64,000 nt of DNA from NCBI GenBank assembly GCA_022036555.1, contig CM039126.1, forward strand, positions 36,163,090 through 36,227,089, read 5' to 3'. The DNA comes from Microstegium vimineum. Lineage: Eukaryota; Streptophyta; Magnoliopsida; Poales; Poaceae. Under the pieces are notes generated by a model. That model was not told the origin of the DNA. It did not search any database and saw only the letters and a program-made list of their open reading frames with translations. The position numbers and the translations under genes were made by a program. Positions 9,468-20,490 of the stretch are shown piece by piece. Position 1 is the first letter of the stretch, and each line of letters starts with the position of its first letter.

Positions 9468-12087
9468 AAAATCTTGTTCGGATCCTTGCAGAGTTAATTT
9501 CCTGGTCGTCCTGGAGATCTGAATGTAGAAAATTGGTGCATTTGCCACACGGATACACAGTTAAGTATACATTTTTCTTTATTGTTTGTCGAGATATCTT
9601 GATGTCTCAAACTTAGAAGTACCTGCAAGGAATAATGCAAGAATAAGGGTTTTTAGTACCATGTAATTAGTTTTGCGTTTTTTATGGAAATATAAATCTT
9701 CTGTAAAATGCAGGCATTTGGTTACTTGGTCTATTGTTTTATCTGCAACAAAATTTTAATTCTACCTCTATGGTGAGGCAGCACGCCATACTATATCTGT
9801 GGTTGTGTCCTGAGTTTGGGTGAACTGCCATGAAATATTATTCATAATCATGTGGTACTCATGTTTGTGAAGTTGAAGTACTGATGATCTACTTGTGCGT
9901 TGCTTCTACAGTTCTATTTGTGTTCCAGTGTCAATAGGTTCTGCAATTTTGCACCAAATTTATCGGAAATAAATAGAAGCACATGCAACTAGGTCATAAT
10001 GCTTGCCATGTACATAACATAGGCTGCATTGGACTAAATTCATGTTCCGAGTCACGAGATGATCAGCGTGCGTCATTCACTGTGTCTATTAACATCAGGG
10101 TGCCACTGCTTACTGATAAATTGATGATTTTATCTTCATAATGTTTTCCACAGCTGTTGTGTTTCCATGGTTTGATTTGATTTTGTGTTGGCTTTCCTAC
10201 AGGCTATAGCTCTACGAATGTTAATAGATGAACTTGAATTCTGCCTGATTCAAGCTCTGCTTCCTGGCTGAATTTTCCTAGCTGACAGCTATTTGCTTTG
10301 CTTCCTGGCTTTGCTTACTGCAGCTATTTGTGTTGGCTTTCAGTTCAAGTTCATACTAAAGTTACCTTGCACCAGCTCGTCAGCACAACCTGAAGGTTAG
10401 TTTACGTTGTTGCCATACTACAGTTTGGTTAGGCTTTTCTTGTTTCGTCTATGCTTTGGTAGTTCTGCCAAATTCTAAAGCAAGCATAGCAGACAAAAGT
10501 TTGTTAAAAAGTTTGCCTTGAAATTCTAATGATTTGATAGCTCAATTCAGTATGGTCAGCAATTGGACTATGTATATAAAGGCAGTCAGAGAACAAGGAA
10601 ATTTTGGTATGTAAATTACTAAGGTTATTAGGGACACTTCAATCATGATGTTTTCCTCCATTGTTTTTTTGATATTGAATTGATAATCATGACATCTTAT
10701 ACCAGCTTAGAGACAAGGTAAGCTATTTCCAATGCTATACCACCCGTATTTTCTTTTGGTACCATGTGCTGGTTATGTAGAAATAAAGATCTAGCAGTTC
10801 TGAAAATATTGATAGCAACTCAGGTTCAACACTTATTCTTTAAACAGGTCATGCGTGTTGTGTTATATATATATCTGTGGCTAGGTGCTAGCTGGTGAGT
10901 GGAGTTGATCCTATCGAAAGTTTCTGCAGCTTATAAAATCTATAGTTGAGTTGAGTTGACCATGCAGAAATTTTGTTTTGGAATGCAGCTTCACACCATG
11001 GTTACTGAAGGAGCAGGATTGCTGGGTCAAAGTTGATCAGGTCAGAGGTTTGTAGTCCATGACATTGTAGATGTTTTTCCTTTTGCCAATGTGAATGTCA
11101 AATTATTAGTAGATTCAATAAGAGATGGTAGTCTGATAGAAGATTGGTTACTGTGTATTAACAAAAAAAATTGATAGTCTAATAAAAGAATTGGTACTCT
11201 ACATAAATAAAAATTATATCGAATTCTATCATGCTATCAGAGATGCCTATCTAGACATTCATATTATTTCAAACTGTAATTACCTAAATTAGATCTATGT
11301 AATTGTTGTAATTGCTAAAGCAAATAGGGTTCAAGAATATATTCGATGTTACTTGCTGAGGACATAAGCTCTACACCTACTGTACAATCTATATAGGTGC
11401 ACTTTGCAATGATCTTGTTACAGGCACTTTATGCTTCAATGGCTGAGGCTGCTTTTCTGTTGGATTAAAAAAAAGCAGGTGATACCTCCCTCATGTCTTC
11501 CTCGCTCTCCCCCAAAATTCTATGGGACTTGCTTCTTGGCACTTCTTGGCAGACAGGATGTCACTGTTCTTTTCTGACATTTCATTTCTTATTTACAAAA
11601 TGAGTTGCGGATTAGTTTGGTTATATTAGTACTTGTTTCTTTGAGGTGATCTGCAGCCATAGAAATGTTAAAGAGTTTGGATATGGTTAAAGAGTTTAGA
11701 TTTTCCTCTTCTGCAGGAGACTGACATTGGGTGGCGTGTGAACGGCCTGTGCAAGGACCCTTCCATTCATTTCTGGTGATTGGATAAGTAGCTCATCAGG
11801 TGAAGAGCACGAAGAAGAACACCTGATTTTCTGGTCCGAATATGTGACCTAATCAACATGCTGGAACTCAATAGCTCATTGTAAAGAAATTCTGTATGCA
11901 TATGGTTATAGGAAATTTCATTCCTAAATTTAATTTAGCGCTTCTTACTTGCTAATTTTTATACTGAATCAACATTTTTTACTGTTTTTTAGTAAGAATT
12001 AATTATGGAAGTATCTTTTCTTGGTAGAGATCAAGATCAGATGGATTGACCATGCTTGTAGTTTTTAAATGCGCCCCTTAAATGAAA

Positions 12088-12113
12088 CCGTGGCAACGCA
12101 CGGACACTACTAG
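12088..12113 (+). other. Helitron 3' terminal hairpin and CTAG end
   Basis: A 5-bp stem, CCGTG/CACGG (12088-12103, 6-base loop), is followed by ACACTA and CTAG. The hairpin is the usual terminator of Helitron rolling-circle transfer, and CTAG fits the CTRR terminus. The next base, T at 12114, would be host. Confidence 0.75.
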
Positions 12114-12114
12114 T

Positions 12115-13555
12115 TGTTAACACTGGATTTTGGTATGCTTAGAAAGATGACAGGTGGGCCAGTGCAGAACTCAGAGCATTCGGCAACCGTCTGTGCGATC
12201 GGCTAGTTTTCAAAGAAGTCGGCAAATGTCCGTGCGGTCGGCTAATCGCCAACGGTTCGGCTAAATGATCATATGGTCGGTTATTCTAAGGAGGATCGGT
12301 TTTCCGTTGAAGAAGCGACAAAAACGACAAGCAAATGGTCGATCAGGCAACGAAGACTGCGACAATTAAGGCAATGAAAACTCCGGAGGAAACTAAAGTC
12401 AAAATTATCATGTTTTTCCTTTAATATTTTGTAGCCGTGTCCTTTTAGGACTCATGTCATGACCAGGGTATAAATATAAACCCTTGGCTATTGTAAAAAC
12501 GGTTCACAACCAATACAATACAACCGGCCCCGTATCAACTTCGAGTCCTTTGTCGTGTCGTCGAGTTCTTCGAGAGGAACTATCGATCCGTCGATCTCCG
12601 TAAGTCCATCGATCCGTCGACCTCCGTAAGTCCCGACAACCTTATTATTATGTCTAGTATTATGCGGTAGATTTAGATGTTGATGCAAGTAGCCTTGTTT
12701 GTTTTCAATGATCGTGTGACGGATCTTTACTTGACCATCAAGAAGTCTTCGCTTATGTTTTGTGTATGAGTAGATACCGTGCGGCAGGTGCTTGCTCGAT
12801 ATGTCTAGCAAAAGCAAGATAGTTACCGACTCTATTAGATTTGACAAGATCTAGTAGATTCATTAAGATACTACGTGTTGCATGTTTATATATATTTTAT
12901 ATATTTGTAACACTCTTTTGTCCAATCTAGATTGATATGGCTCGGCTTCATCTTTTCTCATACATTTATCTATGTTTTTGTAATCGCTCATATCCATAAA
13001 TAGATCTTATATTCATGATAGCCGAATTGGTTTCATCTAGATTGTTACGTGTTGCGGGTTCATGCATGTTAACTACGTTTGAGCTTTTATAAAGTTAGGT
13101 GTCACGTGGCGGATACAAACTTTAGATTAGTTTGATCGTGTTTGCTTATGTGTTCCTTCATCATGGACCCCAATTCGGTTGGATAGCCAAGTTGGTTATG
13201 CTTTAATTTATAGTTAATGATGATTCGTTCATACGTACTTTCTCATGCATGCATGTTCGGCAATCAACTCTTTACGTACTCATTGTTTGTTTTAGCCGAA
13301 TGATCTATAAAACTTGTTGGTAGACAACTTCTATAGATGTATGTCGTCGTAAGTGGCTTCAAGGCCGTATATATAGAACTGTCTGGTCTCACCCGGCATG
13401 TTGCAGTTTTATATCTAATGATTTTCATCACTTGTTAGTTTCAGGTCAAACTGACTGGCACGTTTCCGGATTTTGAAACACCCGGACACCCGATTGAAGC
13501 TACGCTTTTCGACTTGTTGTGTGTTAGGCACAGTGCGTCACATTTTATGTCAACA
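12115..13555 (+). mobile_element. Solo LTR, TSD CTAGT, 1441 bp
   Basis: It begins TGTTAACA and ends TGTCAACA, an imperfect 8-base terminal inverted repeat with TG...CA ends. The 5-bp duplication CTAGT is perfect at 12110-12114 and 13556-13560. A TATA box lies on the plus strand at 12469. No PBS, polypurine tract or internal domain is attached, so it is what remains after recombination between two LTRs. A pair of near-identical short repeats with GATCCGTCGA lies at 12583-12636. I cannot assign it to copia or gypsy with certainty. Confidence 0.9.
12469..12476 (+). promoter_or_regulatory. TATA box of solo LTR
   Basis: TATAAATA, directly followed by TAAACCC, sits about 355 bases into the LTR. 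The CTCATGTCATGACC sequence just upstream contains the palindrome TCATGA. The spacing predicts transcription starting near 12500. Confidence 0.6.
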
Positions 13556-13560
13556 CTAGT

Positions 13561-13610
13561 CTTATTAAAGCACTGTAGGGACCTCGGTCCCTCCAGATTA
13601 TTCAAAAAAA
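13561..13610 (+). mobile_element. Short LINE tail, right half
   Basis: CTTATTAAAGCACTG leads to GGGACCTCGGTCCC, an inverted repeat, then TCCAGATTATTC and ten A. This is the presumed 3' end of the fragment that starts at 7686. CAGATTATT stands both just before and just after the A run, which makes the exact duplication hard to define. Confidence 0.4.
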
Positions 13611-14057
13611 AAACAGATTATTGATGCAATCTTAATCTTATGTACCGTAGAAACTTCAGGCTGACGTTTGCTATGCAAAGTCGAAGCTTGCAAAAGATGT
13701 CTGTTGATGCACGTCAGCACGTGCACATAGCAGACTTTTGAGATTCAGGCTTTCAGCTGAACAGCCATAGAGCTGAAGTCAAGTTCTTTGTAAATGCAAT
13801 GCAAACTTGTTGGCGTCTTTAATAGTGTGTGATCAGCGATCCCTTGTACAGCGTCAGGACACCGAAATGTCCGAGACATCGTCGCAGAAACATTATTTTC
13901 CATTGCTCACATGACGGCAGCTGTTACAGGCTATCATGACAATGTGGGGACCATGATATGGATACTACTGAGTGCTTTGCTTTCGGAGGAGATACGATTT
14001 CACGTGCGGCATGCTATCTTGATCAATCAAGGTAGTGGTAGTAGCACGCATTACCAT
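13611..14057. other. No gene seen
   Basis: About 450 bases of mixed composition without a readable ORF, terminal repeat or RNA gene. It may be original host DNA, since it flanks the copia element at 14058 and supplies that element's target ACCAT (14053-14057). Confidence 0.4.
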
Positions 14058-14101
14058 TGTTAAGAAGCAATCCGTGGCCTATGAGGATGAACCAATAGGA
14101 T

Positions 14102-14750
14102 CAGAGGCGGAGCTCACTATACGGCAGGGTGGGGCACAGCTGCCCCACCTACCGCCGGCGGGAGCACCTACTACCCATGTCTTGTTCGTCTAGCACGGCA
14201 GTTAAGCGTCGCAGATCAGTGGCGTGGAGCAGGCATCAGAGCAGAGCTGCGGCACAGTGCAGTCGTGTGGAGAAGAGCTGTGGCGTTCCCTTCATCCTCC
14301 GACGGCGCTACTGGACGCGTTCTTTGGAGGTGGCCGAGGGGAGCACGAGCGAAGTCCAAAGGCCCAGTATGAGAAGACAGCCCATCAATCCATCGGTCCA
14401 GCATTTGGGAATCACCGGCCGTGTTGTCTAGCTCCTGCTTGCCGATTCTCAAAAAAGAAAAAAAAACTCCAGCTTGCCTCTTGTGCCGCTGCCCGCCGCC
14501 AGACTTCGCTGACGGTGCCGCCGTCCACCGGCGCCCCTTTCCGTGCTAACTTGGACTCTTGCTTAGTTGGTGTTTATTGAATTCATGGATTATTTTTAAG
14601 GTGCTGTAAACTGCTATCTTCTAAGTCTAATACGAGCTATCATTCTTCAATCAATCTTTAAATTTGCCATATATTGGATATTCATGAGCGTTCGTAAAAA
14701 TTATATATATATTTCGCCCCACCTAAATTTTCGACCGAGCTCCGCCACTT
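14102..14750. mobile_element. Non-autonomous hAT-like DNA transposon, TSD AATAGGAT
   Basis: The ends are CAGAGGCGGAGCTC and GAGCTCCGCCACTT, inverted repeats with about two mismatches; CA(G)NGGCGGAGC is a common plant hAT end. The 8-bp target duplication AATAGGAT is perfect at 14094-14101 and 14751-14758. Comparison with the empty site in the 3' LTR (19158-19165) proves the insertion. The 649-base interior has no transposase, only GC-rich short ORFs on both strands. Confidence 0.9.
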
Positions 14751-14980
14751 AATAGGATTACAGGATCTCATCCACAAGGATTAGTGATGTGTATTAAGTC
14801 TAGCCCTTAGATCTAATCCAACGATCAAATGTAACATCTCCCTGTAATTACGGTTTGTACAAACTGCTCCATCCCTTTAGGAACCGACATCACTGGGAGA
14901 GTCTATCAGTTGGGCAACCGCGTATCCGCGTGCGTCCCCGAACGGGCGTCTGACATCTCCCGTGGCGTCGTTTCACTGTG

Positions 14981-14987
14981 TATAAAT
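14981..14987 (+). promoter_or_regulatory. TATA box of copia 5' LTR
   Basis: TATAAAT after CACTGTG, about 75 bases before the LTR end. The same box lies at 19383-19389 in the 3' LTR. Confidence 0.6.
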
Positions 14988-15127
14988 CCCGAGATCATCA
15001 ATGTAATAGATCAGTTCGATTCATTTGCTTTCTCTCGTTACACCCACGCTTAAACACGTTATCAGCACTGCTCGAGATCGAGAGGAAGAGATTTCCCGTC
15101 GAGAAGATTTCTACGGGATTAATTCCA

Positions 15128-15544
15128 ATGGAGGAGGAAATGTGCCTAGTAGATAGCGGTACTACTAATTCTATACTAAGGGAAACTAAATATTTCCAAA
15201 CTCTAACTAAGAGACAAGGAAATGTTCTAACAATTGCTGGACGCGATGCAACGATAGTAGGCTCTGGATGCACTACTATTACACTTCCCATGGGTACTCA
15301 AATAACAATTGAGGATGCATTATTGTATCCCGATTCAACGCGTACTTTACTTAGCTATAGAGATATCCGTAAAAACGGACTTCACGTGGAGACACATGAA
15401 GAATATAAAGAGGAATTTCTTCTCTTAATCAAAGATACTGAATATGGCAAACAAATTCTTGAGAAAATTCTCTCTTTACCATCTGGAATATATTATACAT
15501 ACATCAAACCCATACCACATGTTGCCTATAAAATAATTTTTTAG
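15128..15544 (+). pseudogene. Copia protease region
   Basis: The frame from the ATG at 15128 reads EEEMCLVDSGTTNSIL. The DSG triad is the active site of copia aspartic protease, which cuts the polyprotein in the particle. The sequence continues through VLTIAGRDATIVGSG and TLLSYRDIRKNGLHVE, the usual block between protease and the integrase zinc finger. It stops at TAG (15542-15544), inside what should be one polyprotein. No gag precedes it: only about 70 bases separate it from the LTR. The Met may be internal to the original polyprotein. Confidence 0.8.
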
Positions 15545-17034
15545 AATGTCAATGCATTCCAAACTTGGCTTGATCGCCTTGGTCACCCTGACATAGGGAT
15601 AATGCGAAAAATTATAAACAACTCCCGTGGTCATGACTTAGCTAATTCTAAGTTTCTAGAATCTTCTGATTTTATATGCACTGCATGTGTCACTTGGAAA
15701 TTGATTTTAAGACCATGTTATCTTAAGATCAAAGCTGAACCACTTAAGTTCCTTGAAAGGACTCAAGGCGATATTTGTGGTCCAATTACTCCATTATCTG
15801 GAGCATTCAGATATTTTATGGTTCTAATAGATGCGTCTACATGATGGACTCACGTGTGCTTATTATCCACACGCAATCATGCTTTTGCCAAGCTAATAAC
15901 TCAAGTTATTAGACTTAGAGCAAATCATCCTAAACATCAGATAAAATCTATTAGAATGGATAATGCTGCTGAATTTTCCTCAAAAACTTTCAATGACTAT
16001 TGTATGGCACTAGGAATTCAAATTCAGCACTCAGTTTCATATGTCGACACTCAAAATGGTTTAACAGAAGCACTTATCAAAAGAGTTAAGCTAATAGCAA
16101 GACCATTAGTACAGAATTGTAATCTACCAACTTCATGTTGGGGTCATGCAGTCTTACACGTTGCTGACTTACTACAATTGCGACCAACTGCATATCATAC
16201 TGTTTCCCCACTACAATTAGTACGTGGAAATACACCAAGTATTTCCCATCTGCGAAAATTCGGTTGCGCTGTTTACGTACCGATTTCACCACCAAAGCGT
16301 ACATCTATGGGTCCACACAGGAAATTAGGGATCTATGTCGGGTATCAATCTTCATCGATCATTAAATATCTGGAACCCCTTACAGGGGACCTATTCACGG
16401 CCCGATACACTGATTGTATCTTCAATGAGGATCATTTCCCGACATTAGGGGGAGATTACAAGTACCAAAAAGAATGCCTGGAAATAAATTGGGATGCACA
16501 AGACATCTCCACTAATGATCCACGTACACAAGAATCTGAACTCCAAGTTCATAAAATCATAAATTTGCAAAATATTGCAAATAATCTGTCAGACGCATTT
16601 ACTGATTATAAAGGTGTCACTAAATCCTATCATCATGCTAGGAATGTGCCTGAAAGAATAGAGGTACAAAACAAAACTATTCAACTCTCACCTCAAAAAC
16701 TTGTTCAAGTCAAGAGGGGGAGAAGTAAGGCCGTTAATCAGGATGTGGCTCCTAAACGCCAAAGGAAACAGAATAACAAAAAATCTGAATTAGTGAATGC
16801 AACTCAACAACAAGTTGTGAGACACCAAATGAATAAACAAAATTCACATCCTACATCAACAGTGCACTCAATATCTGATGTTGGGACATCGGAACACCCT
16901 GACGCTATCGTATTGCGAAATAACGAACCATCGCAAGGGGTACAAGAAATTTCCACTATATTGATTCTGGAGAATCATATGACCGAAAGACTACATTTGT
17001 CGACATATACTTTGCCAAAACAATTGCGGAAATA
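15545..17034 (+). pseudogene. Copia integrase
   Basis: Same frame as the protease. The zinc-binding start is WLDRLGHPDIGIMRKI followed by CTACVTWK, so the HHCC finger is partly kept. The core has GDICGPI (first Asp) and IRMDNAAEFSSKTF (second Asp), then a region with QNGLTEALIKR where the third acidic residue is expected. FGCAVYVPISPPKRTSMGP follows. A TGA at 15842-15844 sits where an Arg codon is normal (a CGA to TGA change). The linker is Gln/Lys-rich and ends in a frameshift before 17034. Confidence 0.8.
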
Positions 17035-18636
17035 ATCCAAAGTGATCTAGATCCCAAAACCATGGTAGAGTGCAAAAAGCGCTCGGACTGGAATAAATGG
17101 AAAGAAGCAATTCAAGCAGAGTTAGCCTCGCTCGCAAAAAGAAAGGTATTTTCATCAGCAATACCTACACCTTCCAAAATCTTCCCTGTGGGATTTAAAT
17201 GGGTTTTTGTCTGAAAGCGGAATGAAAATAATGAGGTGGTGAGATACAAAGCGAGACTTGTAGCACAAGGGTTCACGCAGAGACCTGGTGTTGATTTCAA
17301 CGAAACATACTCTCCAGTTATGAGTGGAATAACATTCCGATATATAATAGCATTGGCAGTTCAAAATCATTTATTTATGTAGTTGATGGATGTAGTGACA
17401 GCATATTTATATGGGTCACTTGATTCAGACATTTATATGAAGGTTCCTGATGGAATCCCTATTCCGAATCCTAAAGCAAGTCGCGCCACATATTGTGTAA
17501 AACTTAATAAGTCATTATATGGCTTAAAAGAGTCGGGACGGATGTGGTACAACCGACTAAGCGAATTCCTATTACAAAAGGGATACACCAATAATGATGA
17601 TTGCCCATGTGTTTTTATAAAGAAATCCCAAACGGGATTCTGCATTATATCAGTATATGTGGATGATTTAAATATCATTGGCAACCCACATGATATCAAT
17701 GAAGCACGCAATCTCTTAAAGATGGAATTTGAGATGAAGGATTTAGGATAAACTAAATTTTTCTTAGGTTTACAAATCGAGCACCTTCACTCAGGAATTT
17801 TAGTGCATCAATCTGCCTATATCCAGAAAACACTAGAAAAATTTAATATGCATAATTCATATTCATCCAAAACTCCCATGGTTGTTCGATCTCTAGACAT
17901 GGAGAAAGATCCATTTAGACCAAGGGACGATGATGAAGAGATACTTGGACCTGAGGTACCATATCTCAGTATTATTGGAGCACTTATGTATCTTGCAAAT
18001 TGTACCAGACCTGATATAGCATTTGCAGTAAATTTACTAGCTAGACATAGTGCCGCTCCATCTAAACGTCATTGGACGAGAGCTAAACATATCTTAAGAT
18101 ATCTTAATGGCACTAAAGATCTTGGATTATATTTCCAAAGAAACCAAGATCCAACTATAATTGGATATACTATTGCTGGCTATTTATTTGATCCCTATAA
18201 TGGTCGATCACAGACAGGTTTTGTATTCCTATATGGAGGAACTGTTATATCATGGAAGTCTTCTAAAGAGACTCTAGTAACAACCTCCACAAATCATTCT
18301 GAAATTGTTGCACTATATGAAGCATCATGTGAGTGTGTATGGCTCCGCAGAATGATTAATCACATACAACAATCTAGTGGAATTGGTTCTATTGAATCAC
18401 CCACAATTATCTATGAAGATAATTCTGCTTGTATTACACAAATGGAAACAGGTTATATCAAGAGCAATATAACTAAACATATTTCTCCTAAGTTATTTTA
18501 TCCTCATGAATTACAGAAGAATGGAGAAATACAAATCTTGCAAACAAAGTCTTGTGCTAATCTTGCAGATTTATTCACTAAGTCATTACCAGGTCCCATG
18601 TCCCAAAATTTTGTTCATGGTATTGGTATGCGATGA
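17035..18636 (+). pseudogene. Copia reverse transcriptase and RNase H
   Basis: RT copies the element's RNA, and RNase H removes the template. The RT shows KWVFV then a stop (TGA near 17213), RYKARLVAQGFTQRPGVDF, a TAG near 17380, VVTAYLYGSLDSDIYMKVP, LYGLKESGRMWY and the catalytic VYVDDLNIIG at about 17655. A TAA near 17749 splits the domain. RNase H runs from 17803 with TRPDIAFAVNLL, ISWKSSKETLVTTSTNHSE, YEDNSACI and LADLFTKSLP. RNase H has no stop. Several stops are explained by single C to T changes. Confidence 0.85.
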
Positions 18637-19116
18637 CTTAAAGACTTGCAAGTTTCAGGGGGAGATACTCTCTAAAAAATAATCATTTATGTTAAATATT
18701 ATATTGCACTCTTTTCCTATTATGAGTTTTTATAAACTTTCTCATAAATAAGGTTTTTAATGAGGCAATATCAAATAATGTGTCATATTTCTTATTTTCC
18801 TCATAAGAGGTTTTTAAAGGGAATATCAAAGACATTATTCCTTTTCATATTTTTCTACATGGTTTTGGGGAAGGTTATAGACCATAATATTGTTCTAAAC
18901 TAAATTATGGGCTTTTCCTATAAAGGTTTTCCCATATAAGTTTACGATGAACAATAATCTAAATATATGTCATATTATTTCTCCTAATTTTCCCAAAGGG
19001 GTTTTAAGGAGTTTAATGGCATATCAACAACATTATTACCTCATGTTTTTCCTACAAGGTTTTTGGAGGTTCTGAAGATATTAATTGATCTCAAGACTGG
19101 ATGCGATCACGGGGAG
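18637..19116 (+). other. Copia 3' untranslated region with degenerate AT-rich repeats
   Basis: Units built on a CCT(C/A)ATAAGAGGTTTTT-like core recur four or five times with drift (near 18740, 18800, 18920, 19000, 19050), spaced 60-110 bases. The region ends in CACGGGGAG (19108-19116), the polypurine tract directly before the 3' LTR. Such tracts of decayed repeats are common downstream of copia pol. Confidence 0.6.
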
Positions 19117-19458
19117 TGTTAAGAAGCAATCCGTGGCCTATGGAGATGAACCAATAGGATTACAGGATCTCATCCACAAGGATTAGTGATGTGTATTAAG
19201 TCTAGGCCTTAGATATAATCCAACGATCAAATGTAACATCTCCTTGTAATTACGGTTTGTACAAACGGCTCCATCCCTTTAGGAACCGACATCACCGGGA
19301 GAGTCTATCCGTTGGGCAACCGCGTATCCGCTTGCATCCCCGAACGGGCGTCTGACATCTCCCGTGGCATCATTTCACTGTGTATAAATCCTGAGATCAT
19401 CAATGGAATAGATCAGTTCGATTCATTTGCTTTCTCTCGATACACCCACGCTTAAACA
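19117..19458 (+). repeat. Copia 3' LTR, 342 bp
   Basis: Uninterrupted copy starting TGTTAAGAAG and ending CTTAAACA, followed by the target duplication ACCAT (19459-19463). It keeps the empty site of the hAT insertion seen in the 5' LTR. Confidence 0.93.
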
Positions 19459-19744
19459 ACCATGACGATTGACTTACTAACGCCAAAGACAAATTTGAAA
19501 TGAAACAGATTACGTGTATTTGTGGTTTTGGTAAATCGCTCATTAGTCGGAAAAATTCTACGCAACGGTGTTGCATAGAACCACTGTGCAACATCACCAA
19601 ATTCCCTTACTTCCAAGTGGGAACCACGTCTAACTAATTAGCTTAATTAATGCCTAATTGCCTATAGGTGGGACCTATATGGAAAAAGCAGAGGATGCCT
19701 AGAGCAGAGCAAGGGGTCCTAAGCAGAGAAAAAATAGATTGCTA

Positions 19745-19954
19745 CTCCCCCTTCCAAATTATAGTAAGTTTGATTCGTCTTATTTAAATTTTTTATAAAA
19801 TATCACTTCTTTTTATTATGGTTTGCTTATTTAATAAATGGTCTACAAGAACGACTTAAATTGTACTATGTCTGCAGAAATGTTTTTTTATAAGACGAGT
19901 GGTCAAATTTGAAGTCAAAAAAGTCAAACAAACTATAATTTGAAACGGACGGAG
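19745..19954. mobile_element. Stowaway-type MITE, 210 bp, TSD TA
   Basis: Ends CTCCCCCTTCCAAATTATA and TATAATTTGAAACGGACGGAG are inverted repeats of the Stowaway (Tc1/mariner) CTCCCTCCGT...ACGGAGGGAG type. TA dinucleotides flank it at 19743-19744 and 19955-19956. It is AT-rich with no ORF. It would depend on a mariner-like transposase from elsewhere. Confidence 0.9.
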
Positions 19955-19956
19955 TA

Positions 19957-20490
19957 TTTAACAACCGGTTATATTCGTGCCTGTATTAACCGAATTTCTG
20001 TCCATCCAGTCCGACGAAGCCGCCTTGCTGCCGCCCGATACCTGTGCGCTCCCCCTATCGCACAGCTCTCCTTTTCGTGCTCCTTCCTTCTCAGGTTGCC
20101 GCTGCCCAAAGGCTACCTCTAGCGTCGTTGGCCTGGTGCAGGGGTTGTCTGTTGTCCTTGACGCGAGCACGGTGTCCCTAGCGGGCCGCCAACTGCTGCT
20201 CCCTCTGTCGTCGCCCACCGCCATAGTTGCAAACGGCGCAGGACACGCCGCTAGCGGGACCGCCGCTAGCCCGTGTAATCTCAACGGTTAGCCCGCACTC
20301 CTACAATAGGTTCATGTGGCTAACCTGCCTAAGCCAACGGTGCCGCTCCAACCCGCATAAGCTTCGCGCTTACACTTCCGACCCAAATGCCGCATTACTA
20401 TGTATAAGCCTACGATGCGTGTACACTGCGATGCCGCCGCAATGGTGTTGCAACTTGCATGAAGTGTGTCTGACTCGCGGACCCAAGGAA
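19957..20490. other. GC-rich stretch, no gene recognised
   Basis: Short ORFs overlap on both strands (plus 19977-20291, minus 20284-19958) because GC content is high. None shows a known motif. It ends where the copia LTR begins at 20491. Confidence 0.35.

Larger units (their letters stand above)
7803..12113 (+). mobile_element. Non-autonomous Helitron carrying gene-like captured DNA
   Basis: The 5' end reads TCTCTACTACATATAATG just after an A (7802), matching the TC start and consensus of rice-like Helitrons. The 3' end has a hairpin, CCGTG-GCAACG-CACGG (12088-12103), six bases before CTAG (12110-12113), and is followed by T. Insertion between A and T without target duplication is the Helitron rule. 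I found no Rep/helicase ORF in the 4311 bases. The interior instead holds a CpG-rich block, several exon-like pieces with GT/AG borders, and long AT-rich intron-like DNA, as expected of a gene-capturing Helitron. The donor gene is not recognised. Confidence 0.75.
14058..15056 (+). repeat. Copia 5' LTR, interrupted by a hAT-like element
   Basis: With the insert (14102-14750) and one copy of its 8-bp duplication removed, 342 bases remain, the same length as the 3' LTR. A TATAAAT box lies at 14981-14987. The LTR ends at 15056, and TTATCAGCACTG starts two bases later. Confidence 0.92.
14058..19458 (+). mobile_element. Ty1/copia element lacking gag, both LTRs, TSD ACCAT
   Basis: The LTRs (14058-15056, interrupted, and 19117-19458) begin TGTTAAG and end CTTAAACA. 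ACCAT is duplicated at 14053-14057 and 19459-19463. The interior is only 4060 bases. It goes from a TTATCAGCACTGCTCGAG primer-site region straight to protease, then integrase, RT and RNase H. No gag zinc knuckle or capsid domain is present. By eye the two 342-base LTRs differ at about 15 sites (about 4%), suggesting an insertion one to two million years old at the usual grass rate. The pol gene is full of stops. Confidence 0.92.

Noticed and set aside
12488..12847. 119-residue ORF on the minus strand
   Set aside because: It lies inside the solo LTR just after the TATA box and on the opposite strand, and shows no recognised domain.
14978..15130. Possible gag start for the copia at 14978
   Set aside because: The frame begins inside the LTR at the TATA box and gives no gag-like sequence. 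The first recognisable protein is the protease at about 15130.
18637..19116. Repeats with spacers resembling a CRISPR-like array
   Set aside because: Units are degenerate, AT-rich and unevenly spaced, in the 3' UTR of a eukaryotic copia element.
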